From assembly GCA_012295275.1 (NCBI GenBank), contig CM022674.1:17489590-17553589 (forward strand): a stretch of 64,000 bases of DNA. The letters run 5' to 3'. The notes under the pieces were generated by a model. The model saw only the letters and a list, made by a program, of their open reading frames with translations, was not told the DNA's origin and ran no database searches. Origin of the DNA: Chrysomallon squamiferum. Lineage: Eukaryota; Mollusca; Gastropoda; Neomphalida; Peltospiridae. The translations under genes and the position numbers were made by a program. Positions 40,736-64,000 of the stretch are shown here, one piece after another; position 1 is the stretch's first letter, and each line of letters opens with the position of its first letter.

Positions 40736-41320
40736 AGAGTTTTCATTACAGTTTTATTTCAAAACAGAAGTTGTTGGAATTTTCATCACAGATTTAATTC
40801 AAATCCGAAGACACTGGAATTTTCTTTACAGTTTCACTTCAAAACAGAAGATAATCGAATTTTCGTCACAGTTTTAGTTAGAAGGTGAAGATGAATGAAT
40901 TTCCACTATAATTTTAGTTCAGAAAAGCAAATGGTGGAATTTTTAGTACAGTTTGAATTCAAAACAGAAATAGGTCGTAACAGTTTTGTCATAACAGTTT
41001 TCGTTCAAAATTGAAGGTGGTCGAATTTTCTTTAGAGATTTAGTCCAAAACAGGAGATTGTGAAATTTTCATTACATTTTTAGTTCAAAACAGAAGACGG
41101 TCATTTTTGTAATTACAGATATAACTTTAGTCAGAAGACAGACAAATGTTCCCAAAACTATTTGTTCAAAACAGAAGATGGTGGAATTTGTATTACCGTT
41201 TCAATTTATAACAGAAGATGTTCAAATTCTCAATCCTGTTTTAGTTCAAAACCGATGATGGTCGAATTGTCATTACAGTTTCAATTTATAACAGAAGATG
41301 TTCAAATTCTCAATCCTGAT

Positions 41321-43776
<2,456 letters not shown>

Positions 43777-43974
43777 TATCTTTATTTTACAAACGATATC
43801 AGTGATGAAATTTAGGTATCTCAGTTCAGAACTAAATTAATCCAGTTAGATAAAGAACTTTTAATCGTTATTTGATAGCGCGAAATAAACTATTAACTAC
43901 TTCTATTAATGTTCCGAAGACACTGTAACTAGTAGTCTACCAAACTGATCTCTTCAAATTATACTGAAGGTTTG

Positions 43975-44630
43975 AAACAAGCTTCTGTTTTCAGTCCGGA
44001 GCAGAAATATTTCATCCTTTATTAATGAAAACCACGTCTCACTTGGATGGTTAAATTAATAAGATACTAATGGTAGATAGTTTTTTTTAATAATTACTAT
44101 CGATTCTCTAACTTTAGCAGAAACATATAGAAGCCAAAGATAAAGGTAAATACTTATTCATATAATAGTCATTAGGGAAATGATCACATGAAATATGTTT
44201 CATTCATCTTTCAGAAATTAATATTTACGCTTGCTGAACAAGCAGAATATCTTCCATTTTCTCTTTCCTTCCTTTCTCTCTCTCTCTAGAAAGAAATTCT
44301 AAATTTTATTTAAACTGAACTTTTCCATTGTATTGCCCGTTCGGCACAAGCTACTGCTTTCTGTTCAAAACAGAAATATTTCATCCTGTATTAAATAAAA
44401 CAATGTCGTACTTGATTGATTAACTTAATAATACAGTAACGGTGGATATATCTTTTTTTAAATTCTATTGATTCTGTCAATTCAGCTGAATCATTTAGAA
44501 GTGAATCAGAATGGAAATCACATTTATACTTATTCATGTAATAGTCATCAGGGAAATGATCATTTGAAATATGCTTTAGTCATCTATAAAATATTTATAT
44601 TTAGTCTTGCTGAACTAGTGGAATATTTGA
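43975..44630. repeat. Diverged tandem duplication upstream of the FREP-like gene
   Basis: About 43,975-44,260 and 44,345-44,630 share ordered blocks: cagaaatatttcatcctktatta, then cttattcatrtaatagtcatyagggaaatgatca, then cttgctgaac. The period is about 365 bases. The copies have diverged well beyond the other repeats in the window. They lie 200-850 bases upstream of the gene start and could belong to its promoter. Confidence 0.7.
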
Positions 44631-45037
44631 TACTTTCACTTTATTGTTCCTTTTGTTTTATTGGTATCCTTTGTCTTTTTATTTTTTGTAGTTATTAATA
44701 TGCACGTCCATACTTACAAACTTATTGTTTTTAATCACCGTTACAAACATCCTAAGGGATTAAGTCAAAAACAAATTGTTAAGAATAAATTAATGCAAAC
44801 AATCAAATAGAACTTACCGAACTGTATACAAATAAATAATTTACATTTCGTCACCTGTTTTATTATTTTTCCAAATATACTAGCATTAAACTGATCGATC
44901 AATGTACGATCATCTACAAAACAGAATCACGTGGGATCAAATGAAGCGACTTTCCCAGCTTTGTTCAGTCTTCAAAGAGATCTCGTTATTTTAAATATTC
45001 ATGTGTTTTTACATCAAGTAGTTATTGTGTTTGGTCG

Positions 45038-45237
45038 NNNNNNNNNNNNNNNNNNNNNNNNNNNNNNNNNNNNNNNNNNNNNNNNNNNNNNNNNNNNNNN
45101 NNNNNNNNNNNNNNNNNNNNNNNNNNNNNNNNNNNNNNNNNNNNNNNNNNNNNNNNNNNNNNNNNNNNNNNNNNNNNNNNNNNNNNNNNNNNNNNNNNNN
45201 NNNNNNNNNNNNNNNNNNNNNNNNNNNNNNNNNNNNN
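45038..45237. other. Assembly gap, exactly 200 N
   Basis: There are 200 consecutive N. A round number like this usually stands for unknown length in scaffolding. The right arm of the inverted duplication begins at the first base after the gap, so the orientation and order of the two flanking contigs rest on the scaffolding and not on sequence. Confidence 0.98.
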
Positions 45238-45401
45238 CTCTCTTCATCTGTTTATACCTTTCTTTCTTTCTCCCTTTCACTGTCTGTCTTTCACTTACTC
45301 ACATTTTTGCTCTCTGTTTCTATAATTATTAATTAATATTTAACTGTCTCATCAAACAAAATGTTTCATCTCTTTTTTTTTTTTTTATTTTTTTTTTTCA
45401 G

Positions 45402-54884
<9,483 letters not shown>

Positions 54885-57800
54885 AGACAAACAAGGAATT
54901 AACTTTAATGGTTAGGCCAAGCTGAATTTCTTGTTCGACATTTTAACAACATGGAACTGATTGTAAACACTTTGGACGAAATTGCTGATTAAAAAACTAC
55001 AGGTTTAAAATTGTTAGCTTAACTTACATGGTTGTATTTTGTTTTCTTACTGTTTTGAAATGATTTTTATAAAAGTTGTGAATCAGAACATTTGTTTTTC
55101 TTCTTTTATTACAGAAACAATAATACCCTTTTTTTTTTAATTATTTTATTCTACATTAATTTGCTGAGTGCATTTAACTATTTCTTGAGAAAAGTAGTCT
55201 AAAAGCTTTTATTAAATTTATTTTTGGTGATACGAAGAAATAGTCTGCATATTTCCAAATTCTATTTCATTTATTTTATATTTTTTGCTGTCTAATCTTA
55301 ATTAATAATTAAGTATAACAACATAACACAGGGTGTTATAATTGGTTTGAAATACATATTCATTTCTAACAATATTTCATATTATTTTATTGTCATACTT
55401 TGTTAGATGCAGTGATAGACGAACCAAAACAATAAATTATAACATATAAATATACAGAATGTATGTTTCAGTGTATTCATGTATGAATATATATACTTTA
55501 TGTCTGTTTTTATGTGCAAACTAATATATTTTTTGACTGTTTATTTGTAATTATATGTATCAAATGTTTTGCACCAGCTGGTAAAATCTTTATATAAATT
55601 CCTTTGCTCAGATGTATATTTAATTAGATATGATTTGTTTAATATTGTCATTATACAATTAATTATGATCACTGTATTATGCATTTGTACACAATAATTA
55701 TTAACATGTATATTATAATACTATTACTTTATCAGTGGCTGTGTTATAATATCTGTATGTATTTATACCATTTTAAACAAACAACCTAAAAACCACAATT
55801 ATTCTTAAAATAAAAGTTTTCTGTCACACGCAAGATTTATATTACCAAAGATGTTTATAATTACGTGTGATAATTTTGAGTGTACTGGAAATAAGATTAT
55901 TTTGCTGTCATTTGTTGCAATGTTCATTGAAAGAAATCAGTGTAATCAGTGAATGGAGTTACATTGTAAATGTTCTTTAGAAAATTACATCATGTGAATC
56001 CACATTTTGTGTACAGGGTCTGTGTGTGTATTTGTGTGAATGTGTGTGTGTGCTTTGATGTGTCTATACATATATATATATATATATATGTTGTTTTTAT
56101 GTATGTGTGTGTGTCAGTATATGTGTGTATATGTATTCTTTAGTGCCTATATATATATATATATATATGTTTGTAAGTATACATGTGTGCCAATACTTGT
56201 GCATATCTATGTGTGTTTGCCTTCACAAATACCTTGTATCCATGATTCCAGATACCTATCAATATAATATATTCCAAAAAAAACCCCACCATATATATAT
56301 ATATAATTTATTTTTGAAGAATAACTTTACATCTGTTATTAAATATGTTTTTGAATATGTTAACACAACTCTTTCTCATTTCTTTATGTTTACAATATGT
56401 ATACAAAATCCCACTTAAATTATTTTAATGACTTGTATTGTGTTCATCTTTTCTGTATATGCTCATAAACACACACACATACCAGTATACAGACTACAAA
56501 CATACAAACATACATACATACATACATACATACATGCACTAACATACTGCTGTTACTAAAATGTTCTGAAATGAAGAAAGTTGTAATACATTTTTATTTG
56601 TCTTTTTTTCAGTTAACATTTGATCATTCATAATTTGTTATATTTTACATTTGAATATTCAGAAAAAACAAACAAATACGTAATAAATATTTTGCTTTTC
56701 CGCATTCCTAATTGTTACAAAAGTTACTTTAATTTGTATATTCATAATATATTAGCATAATACTTTAATTTGCACATTCATAATATTTTAGTGTAACAAT
56801 TGCTTTTATTTCCCTATTCACGACAGATTACTGTTACAATATTTTTACATTAGCAGATTCAAAACACATTATTAAACCACGAAAGGGGAAATAACTGAAC
56901 TGTGATAAAACTAGATGAAATCCAGGCTTTGTGTTTAGCCATAAAACAGTCATTGTGAGTGTTCAGCTTATTCCTAATTTGTTATGATAATTATTATTTT
57001 ACATTTTCGTACTGAAAATAATTATGATTTAACAATTATTTTACATACATGCATTTTAAATTAAATGTATTTGTTAAAGGTAATAATTCAATTTGTTATT
57101 ATAATTAGTATTTCATATTTGCTTATTAATAATCATTATGTTTAATGATTATTAATTTTCATTTAAATGTTTGCAATTAATTATCAGTGAAATTAACTTC
57201 TACACTTACTCGAATAGGGTGCCCAGTACAGGCATGATTGAACATTGAGAATGCTAATCATTCCAAACTGTTTGCTTATAATCCTTAGAATAATTTGTAA
57301 AATATCTTCGATTTGTTTGTTAACCATGTTTTAAATAAATCTGTTGTAAATCAGTTAATAATCATGATTTTTTTGAATAAAAAATCTTTTAAACTTTTGA
57401 ATCAAGTGTTACTTGTGTTTATTAATAACTAATGGAAAGAAAGTGAAACTAGTGGAAAATAAAAATATTTATTCACAATATTTGTGAGTTTATTTCAAAC
57501 CAGAGTGAATATATAAGTTTTTCTGTGAATTCAGTGTAAAACATACAACAGTTATATATATGTGTTTGTTTCTCTCTCTCTCTCTATATATATATGCAAT
57601 ATACACACATATGTACATAGATATACACGCAGACACACACGGACAATGTATGTATGTATGCATATCTATAGATATATCACTTAAGTATACATATTCAAAT
57701 CACTCTCATCCAAACACATGTATTCTTCTACCTCTGTACATTCTATGGTTGACTTAATTTCAAAACTTAATCATAGCCCATATTTCTTTTTTTATTTGAC

Positions 57801-58049
57801 TCACAACATAACTATGTATACAGGTATAACACTGTCTTTCATTTATTGTGTGGCCCAGCTATAAAAATAGTACACAGGCATTCATGCTGAAGGTGTAAAC
57901 ACTTCCTGGTACATCAAGTTTAATACTTCACTACAGAACATTTAACCTGGTACTGATTTCCAATTTCCATGATTCTTTACTACGTGGATTGCTTTCGTAA
58001 TACAGTTGTTAGCAAGTCGTTAACGTAATAAGTGTAAACAATAGAAAAT
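54885..58049. other. 3' UTR and flank of right kinase copy, no further gene
   Basis: AT-rich. It contains candidate AATAAA signals, for example near 55,810. TA microsatellites lie at 56,070-56,090 and 56,150-56,168. A block of about 110 bases (57,390-57,500) recurs at 59,938-60,050 and, inverted, at about 15,275-15,380. No coding region was recognised. Confidence 0.6.
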
Positions 58050-60050
58050 ATGAAGACCTACATTGCATGGCAGATCTTTTTATCGTGTGCAGTGTTAGCT
58101 TATGTTTTCCATGGTAAGTGTTTATGTTATTTACACAGTATATAAGTTAGCTTTGTTTCTACGGTTTTGTTCAAACGTAAATATACGTCGTTTACACTGT
58201 AGTTGGATATATAAAAATATAACGTTGTTATTATTGTCATATCTTAACATAAATATAACTTTTTTATTTTTCCAATTGCTTATCGTAGAATATAACTTGT
58301 TAATTTTTTCAATAAATATCTTTAGAATATCTTTAATAGTTTTAATGTTCATGCAAAATTGATCAATATTTGTTTTATTTTTTGCCCTTTCCAGCTAATA
58401 ATGCTTGTCCCAGTTCATCCAATACTGCAGGTATGTAATAAATATTTTAGCATCAGGAAAATGTCTAAGTGAATTGTACAAACCGATCGGTCACGTGACA
58501 TTTGCAGCGGAATGCGCCTCAAAATGAACGAGGTAGGTGATTATTTTCTCGAGTTCTGGCCTTAAATCAATAAATCTTGAAAAACAAAAAATTATCACCT
58601 ACTTCAAGTTTAGTCTATTAGTGTCTTCATTCAGTTTTAAAACATCTACTGGGTTTATTGTATTTAAATAACGGCACACGAAAATCAGCTGGTAGTCATA
58701 CTTTTCTGCAAACCCAAGTGTTACATTATTCAATTTAATTATTAATGCTTTTAATATTAGATACAATTTGTATGTAGATATTAGTCAGAATAATTAGTAT
58801 AAATGCTTGTAAATTTTGGTTCAAGGATCCAAGAACATCGGTCCAGTCTCAGTGAATGCGTTGTGCAAATTGCTGCTGACTTAGTGCTGGTGACCACCGT
58901 GTCATACTCTGATAACACACCACAAATGTAACTGATTTATTTGACTGGTTTGATGCAGCTTACACAAAAAGGACCACTACCACTATCTCATAATGTTTAC
59001 AAAACGTTCAATAATGATTGTAGAAATCAGAACAGTACTATGCACTGCAGACAACTCTGTGACGACTGATCAGATGAGAAAAAAATCTTGACTGAACTCA
59101 GAAAATGCTGAAATTAAAAAGGTTTTCAACTGGTATAGTCACCAAAGACAACATGAAAGACACGGCTGATGTATATAAAAAAGTAATGTATTGTTTGTAA
59201 GTTACAAAGAGATGGAACAGAGGATACCATGTACTCCTGTTAACCGAACAGACTTATTATGATATACCGGGGAGCGAAACCAGTACCTACCAGCCTGTTA
59301 GCATATGGCTTAACCACTGCGCCAACAAGGCCGGTATTATCATTGTCATCTGTAACTACATGTATAATTTCTTCGTTTAATAAAATGGCCATACTTGATA
59401 CTTTAGCAAAAATCGCAGCCTAACTACTTTTTTGTTTCGTTGATTGATTACTGTACATTTAGATTATGTCATGATATGTGTGTAGGTTATGCATATTCAT
59501 TTTTATTATGAAAGGTCCTGTCGGATTCACTCTTGAAATTGTTGAATTAGATTTAGAAGCCTTTAATTTATCCAAAAAGATATAACATTACATATTGATA
59601 TACATTTATTTTATTTTACTTTATTTATTATTTAAACATTTAAGTGATCACCATTTGGATCAATCTGGAAGAGCGGAATGAAAACCCAAAAGAAATCGCT
59701 CGTCATTCACACCATTATCTTGGCAGCTGGGCGAACACTTGGAGTGAAGTCTGAATGACATCGTTTTAACGGATCCAAGATTACATCACACATTAGAGAA
59801 GGAATAGACTGTTATAGATGAGATACTAATAATCACCATCATGAAATCGTGTCTGAACATTTATTGTGTTTTAAGACTAACAGACGTTTGAGAACAGCAA
59901 CAACGTATCAACTCCTGGCCACTTTTTTGTGAAAAAAAAATCTTTTTAACTTTTGAATCAAGTGGTACTTGTGTTTATTAATAACCAATGGAAAGAAAGT
60001 GAAACTAGTGTAAAATAAAAGTATTTATTCACAATATTTGTGAATGCGAT
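57390..60050. repeat. Dispersed ~110-bp repeat, direct copies at 57.39 and 59.94 kb
   Basis: The sequence cttttgaatcaagtgktacttgtgtttattaataacyaatggaaagaaagtgaaactagtg, followed by a Ttattcacaatatttgtga tail, occurs at 57,390-57,500 and 59,938-60,050. An inverted copy lies at 15,275-15,380. It marks one edge of the inverted duplication and also sits directly in front of the tentative last exon at 60,058. Confidence 0.85.
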
Positions 60051-60221
60051 GTTGCAGTTGGAGTTTACTGCTGTTTTATATCCACAATAACAGCTGTAAA
60101 ATTTAACAAGCGGATTTCCTTAAGTGGCGGAGGCTTTAAAACTGTCAGTGTGCAAAATCCTGGATGCTCTGATTCTTCCAGGAAACTCTCCAGAAGTCCA
60201 TCTGTCTCTGTTACTATGTGA
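58050..60221 (+). CDS. Tentative small secreted-protein gene, three exons
   Basis: Exon 1 (58,050-58,113) starts MKTYIAWQIFLSCAVLAYVF, a clear signal peptide, and ends at the consensus donor G|GTAAGTG. Exon 2 (58,395-58,430) follows a good acceptor (CCCTTTCCAG) and ends at G|GTATGT in phase 1, reading NNACPSSSNTA. A phase-matching third exon starts at 60,058 (GATGTTGCAG|TT) and runs 53 codons to a TGA at 60,219 (GVYCCFISTI to SRSPSVSVTM). A competing acceptor at about 58,826 (TTCAAG|GATCC) would give a short end, GSKNIGPVSV...LLLT. No family is recognised. Exons 1-2 are more credible than exon 3. It may be a gene fragment. Confidence 0.35.
59255..59335. repeat. Probable dispersed-repeat tail
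   Basis: The stretch ending ggcttaaccactgcgccaacaaggccggt has the look of a tRNA-derived or SINE-like element end that is common in molluscan genomes. This is inference from general resemblance, and no second copy lies in the window. Confidence 0.25.
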
Positions 60222-60603
60222 ATGAAACCTGTTTAGAAGCCTAAATAAAATTAATTATGAAATTTTAATTCGCAGGTAGTGCCTGCATATAAATTATATA
60301 ACATAACGTTGTTTTACAAATTTAAGCTTACTTTAAACTGATACAGCACCAAAAAAGTAAAACGTTGATAAACCACACTCTCTACACCAAATCATCGACA
60401 CTCCATACACAGCAGAAGTCTCACATTTTAGCAGTAACTAACTTGCATATGTCGGCTTAACATTAATATGCTTGCATGTAAACATACCAAATGTTATTCA
60501 TATAACTCTCTGTGTTATTTAACTTCATAATTTGTATTATTTGATTGGTAACGACCTTTTCGTAAGAGTAACCGTCATCAGTTTGAATTAATTATTAGCT
60601 ACC

Positions 60604-60867
60604 TATATATATATAGGTTTACCACTCACACACACAAAACACATACACATTCATATACATACATACATACATACACACCTACGCTCATAACGCTATTTAA
60701 GAGACTGTGAGGGTTGACAAATCATGTATTGTTATGTTGCATATATTGTTGTGAACTGTTGCCGATCAGGAATTTTCAAAAAATGCTTTGTTAGTTGTCT
60801 CTTTTTTAGTAAAATTGCCTTTTACGTTTCTGTCTTTTGACTCATTTAAAAACCGACGTGACACAGA

Positions 60868-60912
<45 letters not shown>

Positions 60913-61613
60913 GTACACATATAAATGCATATACAAACACACGCAGATACATTCAAACATTATAACAATATTATATACACATTAATTACACAGACACACT
61001 AGGTATAAACATATAAAAACAGACACAAGTACAACATACTTAAGCAGAGGATCTCGCTAGGGAATACATTCTGTCTCTCTACAAATTCAATGCATCAAAT
61101 ACACTGGTTTACACACTGAACCGTTGCAAATAATTTCATCCAGAGTTACGGTTCTTGCTATTTATAGACAGGGAAATACCAACATTAATACAATAAATGT
61201 CATTGTTTCAGTAACATAACTTATTTAAATAAACGTGTTTGGATTATAATAAGCTTTAGTTCATTGTCGATTATTAAATATGTGAAAGGAACAGAAGGCC
61301 AAAACATCCTTTGTGGCATCTATAAATAGACAGAAAATTGTATTTGCGCAGTTAATGAAGACTGCAGGGTGTCAGTTTAAGAATGGGTTGTATGCACGCT
61401 TCACTTAGATATCTCGCTTCTGGAACTAATATGTTGTTGGGCTTCACTCAGTGTTTACACATTTTTAATAACATGTAGACGAACTTTCATTCGAAAAAAG
61501 GTTTCATTGTAATTTCTATATTTTCTGGTGTTGTTTGTAGCTAGAAATCTTTCTGAGATTCAGTATCTACCTGTCATATCGTCTGTCCATGAATAATACA
61601 CTGCCGTTCTAGA

Positions 61614-61660
<47 letters not shown>

Positions 61661-61800
61661 CACAAGAAACAGAAAGAAAACAAAAGAAAAAAAAGTACAA
61701 CTCGAAAAAAAACGAAAAACACAAAATAAAAAAATAAAAAATAAAAAAACGAACAAAAAATATCAATAACAAAAAAAACAACAAAAAAAAAATACAAACA
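60604..61800. repeat. Inverted copy of the 37.0-38.05 kb segment
   Basis: The reverse complement matches 37,000-38,050 (see that entry). It includes (AC)n at 60,871-60,912 and 61,614-61,660. On this side it lies 3' of the kinase gene. On the left side its partner lies 5' of the kinase gene. Confidence 0.88.
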
Positions 61801-61809
61801 AACAAACAA

Positions 61810-61861
<52 letters not shown>

Positions 61862-63078
61862 TGAAAACCTCCCTCCCTACATGGAAGAATTAATCTGGGT
61901 GGACACTAAACAAATTTACATTTGTTTTTATGTGGCTTTATCAGCAGCTTCCCTTCTTTACCCTTACCACGTCTCGCTCCATTCACGCCCCGCCCCCAAC
62001 TTGTCAATCATTCATTACGAACACTGAAAGTAGTATTACCCACATTTCTACATTCCTGTGTCACAAGATACTAGCTTTCCGCTTTATGTGTTATTTTTAA
62101 AGTGATTCTCGTTCCTCCAGTTTGTAAATCATTTCGTACATTATTCTCGCAGTCTCCGACCTTGACACCTACATCAGACGAACGTCTGTTTATGAATGAA
62201 CCAATAGAGCCGCACGCCACTTAGCTTTAACTTAGCAATGTGTGTCGAAACCCCGCTTATTCAAAGGCAAATAAAAAACTTGTCAAACTGGTTTCTGTAT
62301 TTAACTTTACCCGGCCTATCTACCAGCTTTAACGTGACAACAAGTAAAAACAGATTTTTTACACTAAACTACTTCCTTGTTTGATTCGGCGCTCGACCGA
62401 ACGGCAGACGAACATGAACTAAAAGTTCTATAGTTGTTTTTCTTCGTTTTGTGCTGACGTCAGACTGAAATTGATCTGTTGTAAGTCAGTGGCAGGCCGA
62501 GAATATTGTTTCTATATTTGGATTTATATAAGCTGAAACGGGACTGTTCATTTTCGTCAATAATGTGTGTGTTTTTTTTTTTGTTGTTTCTTTTTTTTTA
62601 ATTTTTTTTTTACCTTTTACTTAACGTGACTTTAAGAAATAGTCTTTTTATGAATATTATGAAAAGTAATAGATATAAGATTGCCTATTTTTATCAAAGT
62701 ATGTGATTTACAACTGCCTTGAAAGTGAATATAATACAGTTTTTCATTAATATATTTGTATAATATTTTTTTATTAGTTTATAAACTAAAATGTATCTAA
62801 ATGTATTGTTCATATTTAATATTTAAACACTACTGGATTATAAAGTGACATGTCTTTATGAAAATCTGACATTATTTGGATTTATATGGACCAGGAAGTG
62901 AATGTTTTAGGGGTGTTTTATACCGATTTAAGTTTCTGTATTTAACGAACTGGAAACTGCAGCAAATGTATCTTTGTTTGTAATGTTTCAGTTTCATTGT
63001 TTGTCCAAATAGTCTTTCAAGTTAAACGTCTAGATAAGTAAAGTTTATATTTATAAATTATAATTTCTTTGTTAATAA

Positions 63079-63128
<50 letters not shown>

Positions 63129-63430
63129 ACACTTCATACCTGCTTCCTTGTAAACTGAATTCATTTAAGAAAAACTTAAATGTATATTTTTTATAATGGA
63201 AATGCATAAGATTTCATCGTTAAAAATTATTATTTTAAGATATACAGCTTAATATTTATTAACGTGGAAATTGAAATGGACTCTAGCCTATGATTTTTTG
63301 TTATCATGTTGTTATCAGTGTTAGTGAACTCATGTTTTAAAACTGTAACGTGGATACGAGCTGTGAATTTCTATCAAATTATATCTCTTCGTGTTTGTGA
63401 ATTTACGTAAGCTCTGGGCGTCTTTTGGTG
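61800..63430. other. Unassigned region with GC boxes, possible promoter
   Basis: An (AAT)n run at 61,811-61,855 is followed by GC-richer sequence with gccccgccccc (61,987-61,998). Short GC-rich patches occur near 62,190-62,230 and 62,385-62,415 (ggcgctcgaccgaacggc). This could be the promoter and untranslated first exon of a gene continuing beyond the window. No coding sequence was seen. (AC)n lies at 63,081-63,121. Confidence 0.3.
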
Positions 63431-64000
63431 TACTCCGATTTAATTCACTGTTGTACTAACCTCATCTTAATATCCTTGTATCCATTGTAGTTTACTGTTA
63501 TACTAACCTCATCTTTGTATCCTTGTGTCCATTACATTTTACTGTTATACTACTCTTATCTTAATATCCTTCTATCCATTGCATTTTACTGTTATACTAC
63601 TCTCATCTTAATATCCTTGTATCCCTTGCATTTTACTGTTATACTACTCTCATCTTAATATCCTTGTATCCATTGCATTTTACTGTTACACTACTCTCAT
63701 CTTAATATCCTTGTATCCATTGCATTTTACTGTTATACTACTCTCATCTTAATATCCTTGTATCCATTGCATTTTACTGTTATTCTACACTCATCTTAAT
63801 ATCCTTGTATTCATTCGATTTTACTGTTATACTGCTCTCATCTTAATAGTCTTGCATCCATTGGATTTTACTGTTATACTACTCTCATCTTAATATATCC
63901 TTGTATCCATTACATTTTACTGTTATTCTACACTCATCTTAATATCCTTGTATTCATTGGATTTTACTGTTATACTGCTCTCATCTTAATAGCCTTGTGT
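63430..64000. repeat. ~47-bp minisatellite running off the window end
   Basis: The unit atcttaatatccttgtatcc, then attgcattttactgttatactactctc, repeats about 12 times with small changes. The first units (63,430-63,540) are more diverged (aacctcatctt). The array is not bounded on the right. Confidence 0.93.

Noticed and set aside
58490-58540. Possible exon TTTGCAG|CGGAATGCGCC...GAACGAG|GTAGGT
   Set aside because: Good borders, but joining it to the preceding exon (phase 1) gives a stop within six codons.
63430-64000. Possible CRISPR-like array
   Set aside because: Units are contiguous with no unique spacers and the genome is eukaryotic. It is a minisatellite.

Overview
This is a eukaryotic, AT-rich, intron-rich window loaded with simple repeats. 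No bacterial-style genes, operons or CRISPR arrays were seen. The best guess is a mollusc or another lophotrochozoan invertebrate. The reasons are a PAN plus fibrinogen-domain gene of the FREP type, a receptor with a tyrosine-kinase-like domain on many short exons, a Ty3/gypsy element and heavy microsatellite content. The species cannot be named from the sequence.

Layout. (1) 1-15,135 is a tandem array of a roughly 2.6-kb unit (about 5.8 copies, cut by the window start) with no recognised protein family. (2) 15,205-34,220 is the left arm of a large inverted duplication. It holds a degenerate minus-strand receptor-kinase gene whose 5' exons run on to 35,860. A 7.2-kb Ty3/gypsy retrotransposon (22,731-29,972) sits in one intron. 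(3) 37.0-38.05 kb is a segment repeated in inverted form at 60.6-61.8 kb. At 38.39-38.94 kb there is a broken remnant resembling KRBA2-type transposon proteins. (4) 41,321-43,776 is a five-exon minus-strand PAN plus fibrinogen-related gene that looks intact. Two short tandem arrays appear to have grown from its own coding sequence. (5) 45,038-45,237 is a 200-N assembly gap. (6) 45,238-57,555 is the right arm. Its plus-strand kinase copy keeps every kinase exon but lacks the first two exons (lost at the gap) and has a one-base frameshift in the juxtamembrane exon. (7) 58.0-64.0 kb holds a tentative small secreted-protein gene, dispersed repeats and a 47-bp minisatellite running off the end.

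Main biological point. Splicing the exons by eye gives a single-pass receptor of about 590 residues. It has a signal peptide, an extracellular region resembling a mannose-6-phosphate-receptor-homology (MRH) domain, one membrane helix, and a cytoplasmic kinase with GGGSFG, VALK, HRDLRCGN, DFG and APE motifs. The exon phases are consistent from the third exon to the stop, with a total of 1,509 nt once the frameshift is allowed for. The two copies carry different lesions: the left lacks the N-lobe and catalytic-loop exons, and the right has the frameshift. Because the right arm starts exactly at an N gap, it must first be decided whether this is a true inverted duplication or a misplaced allelic contig.
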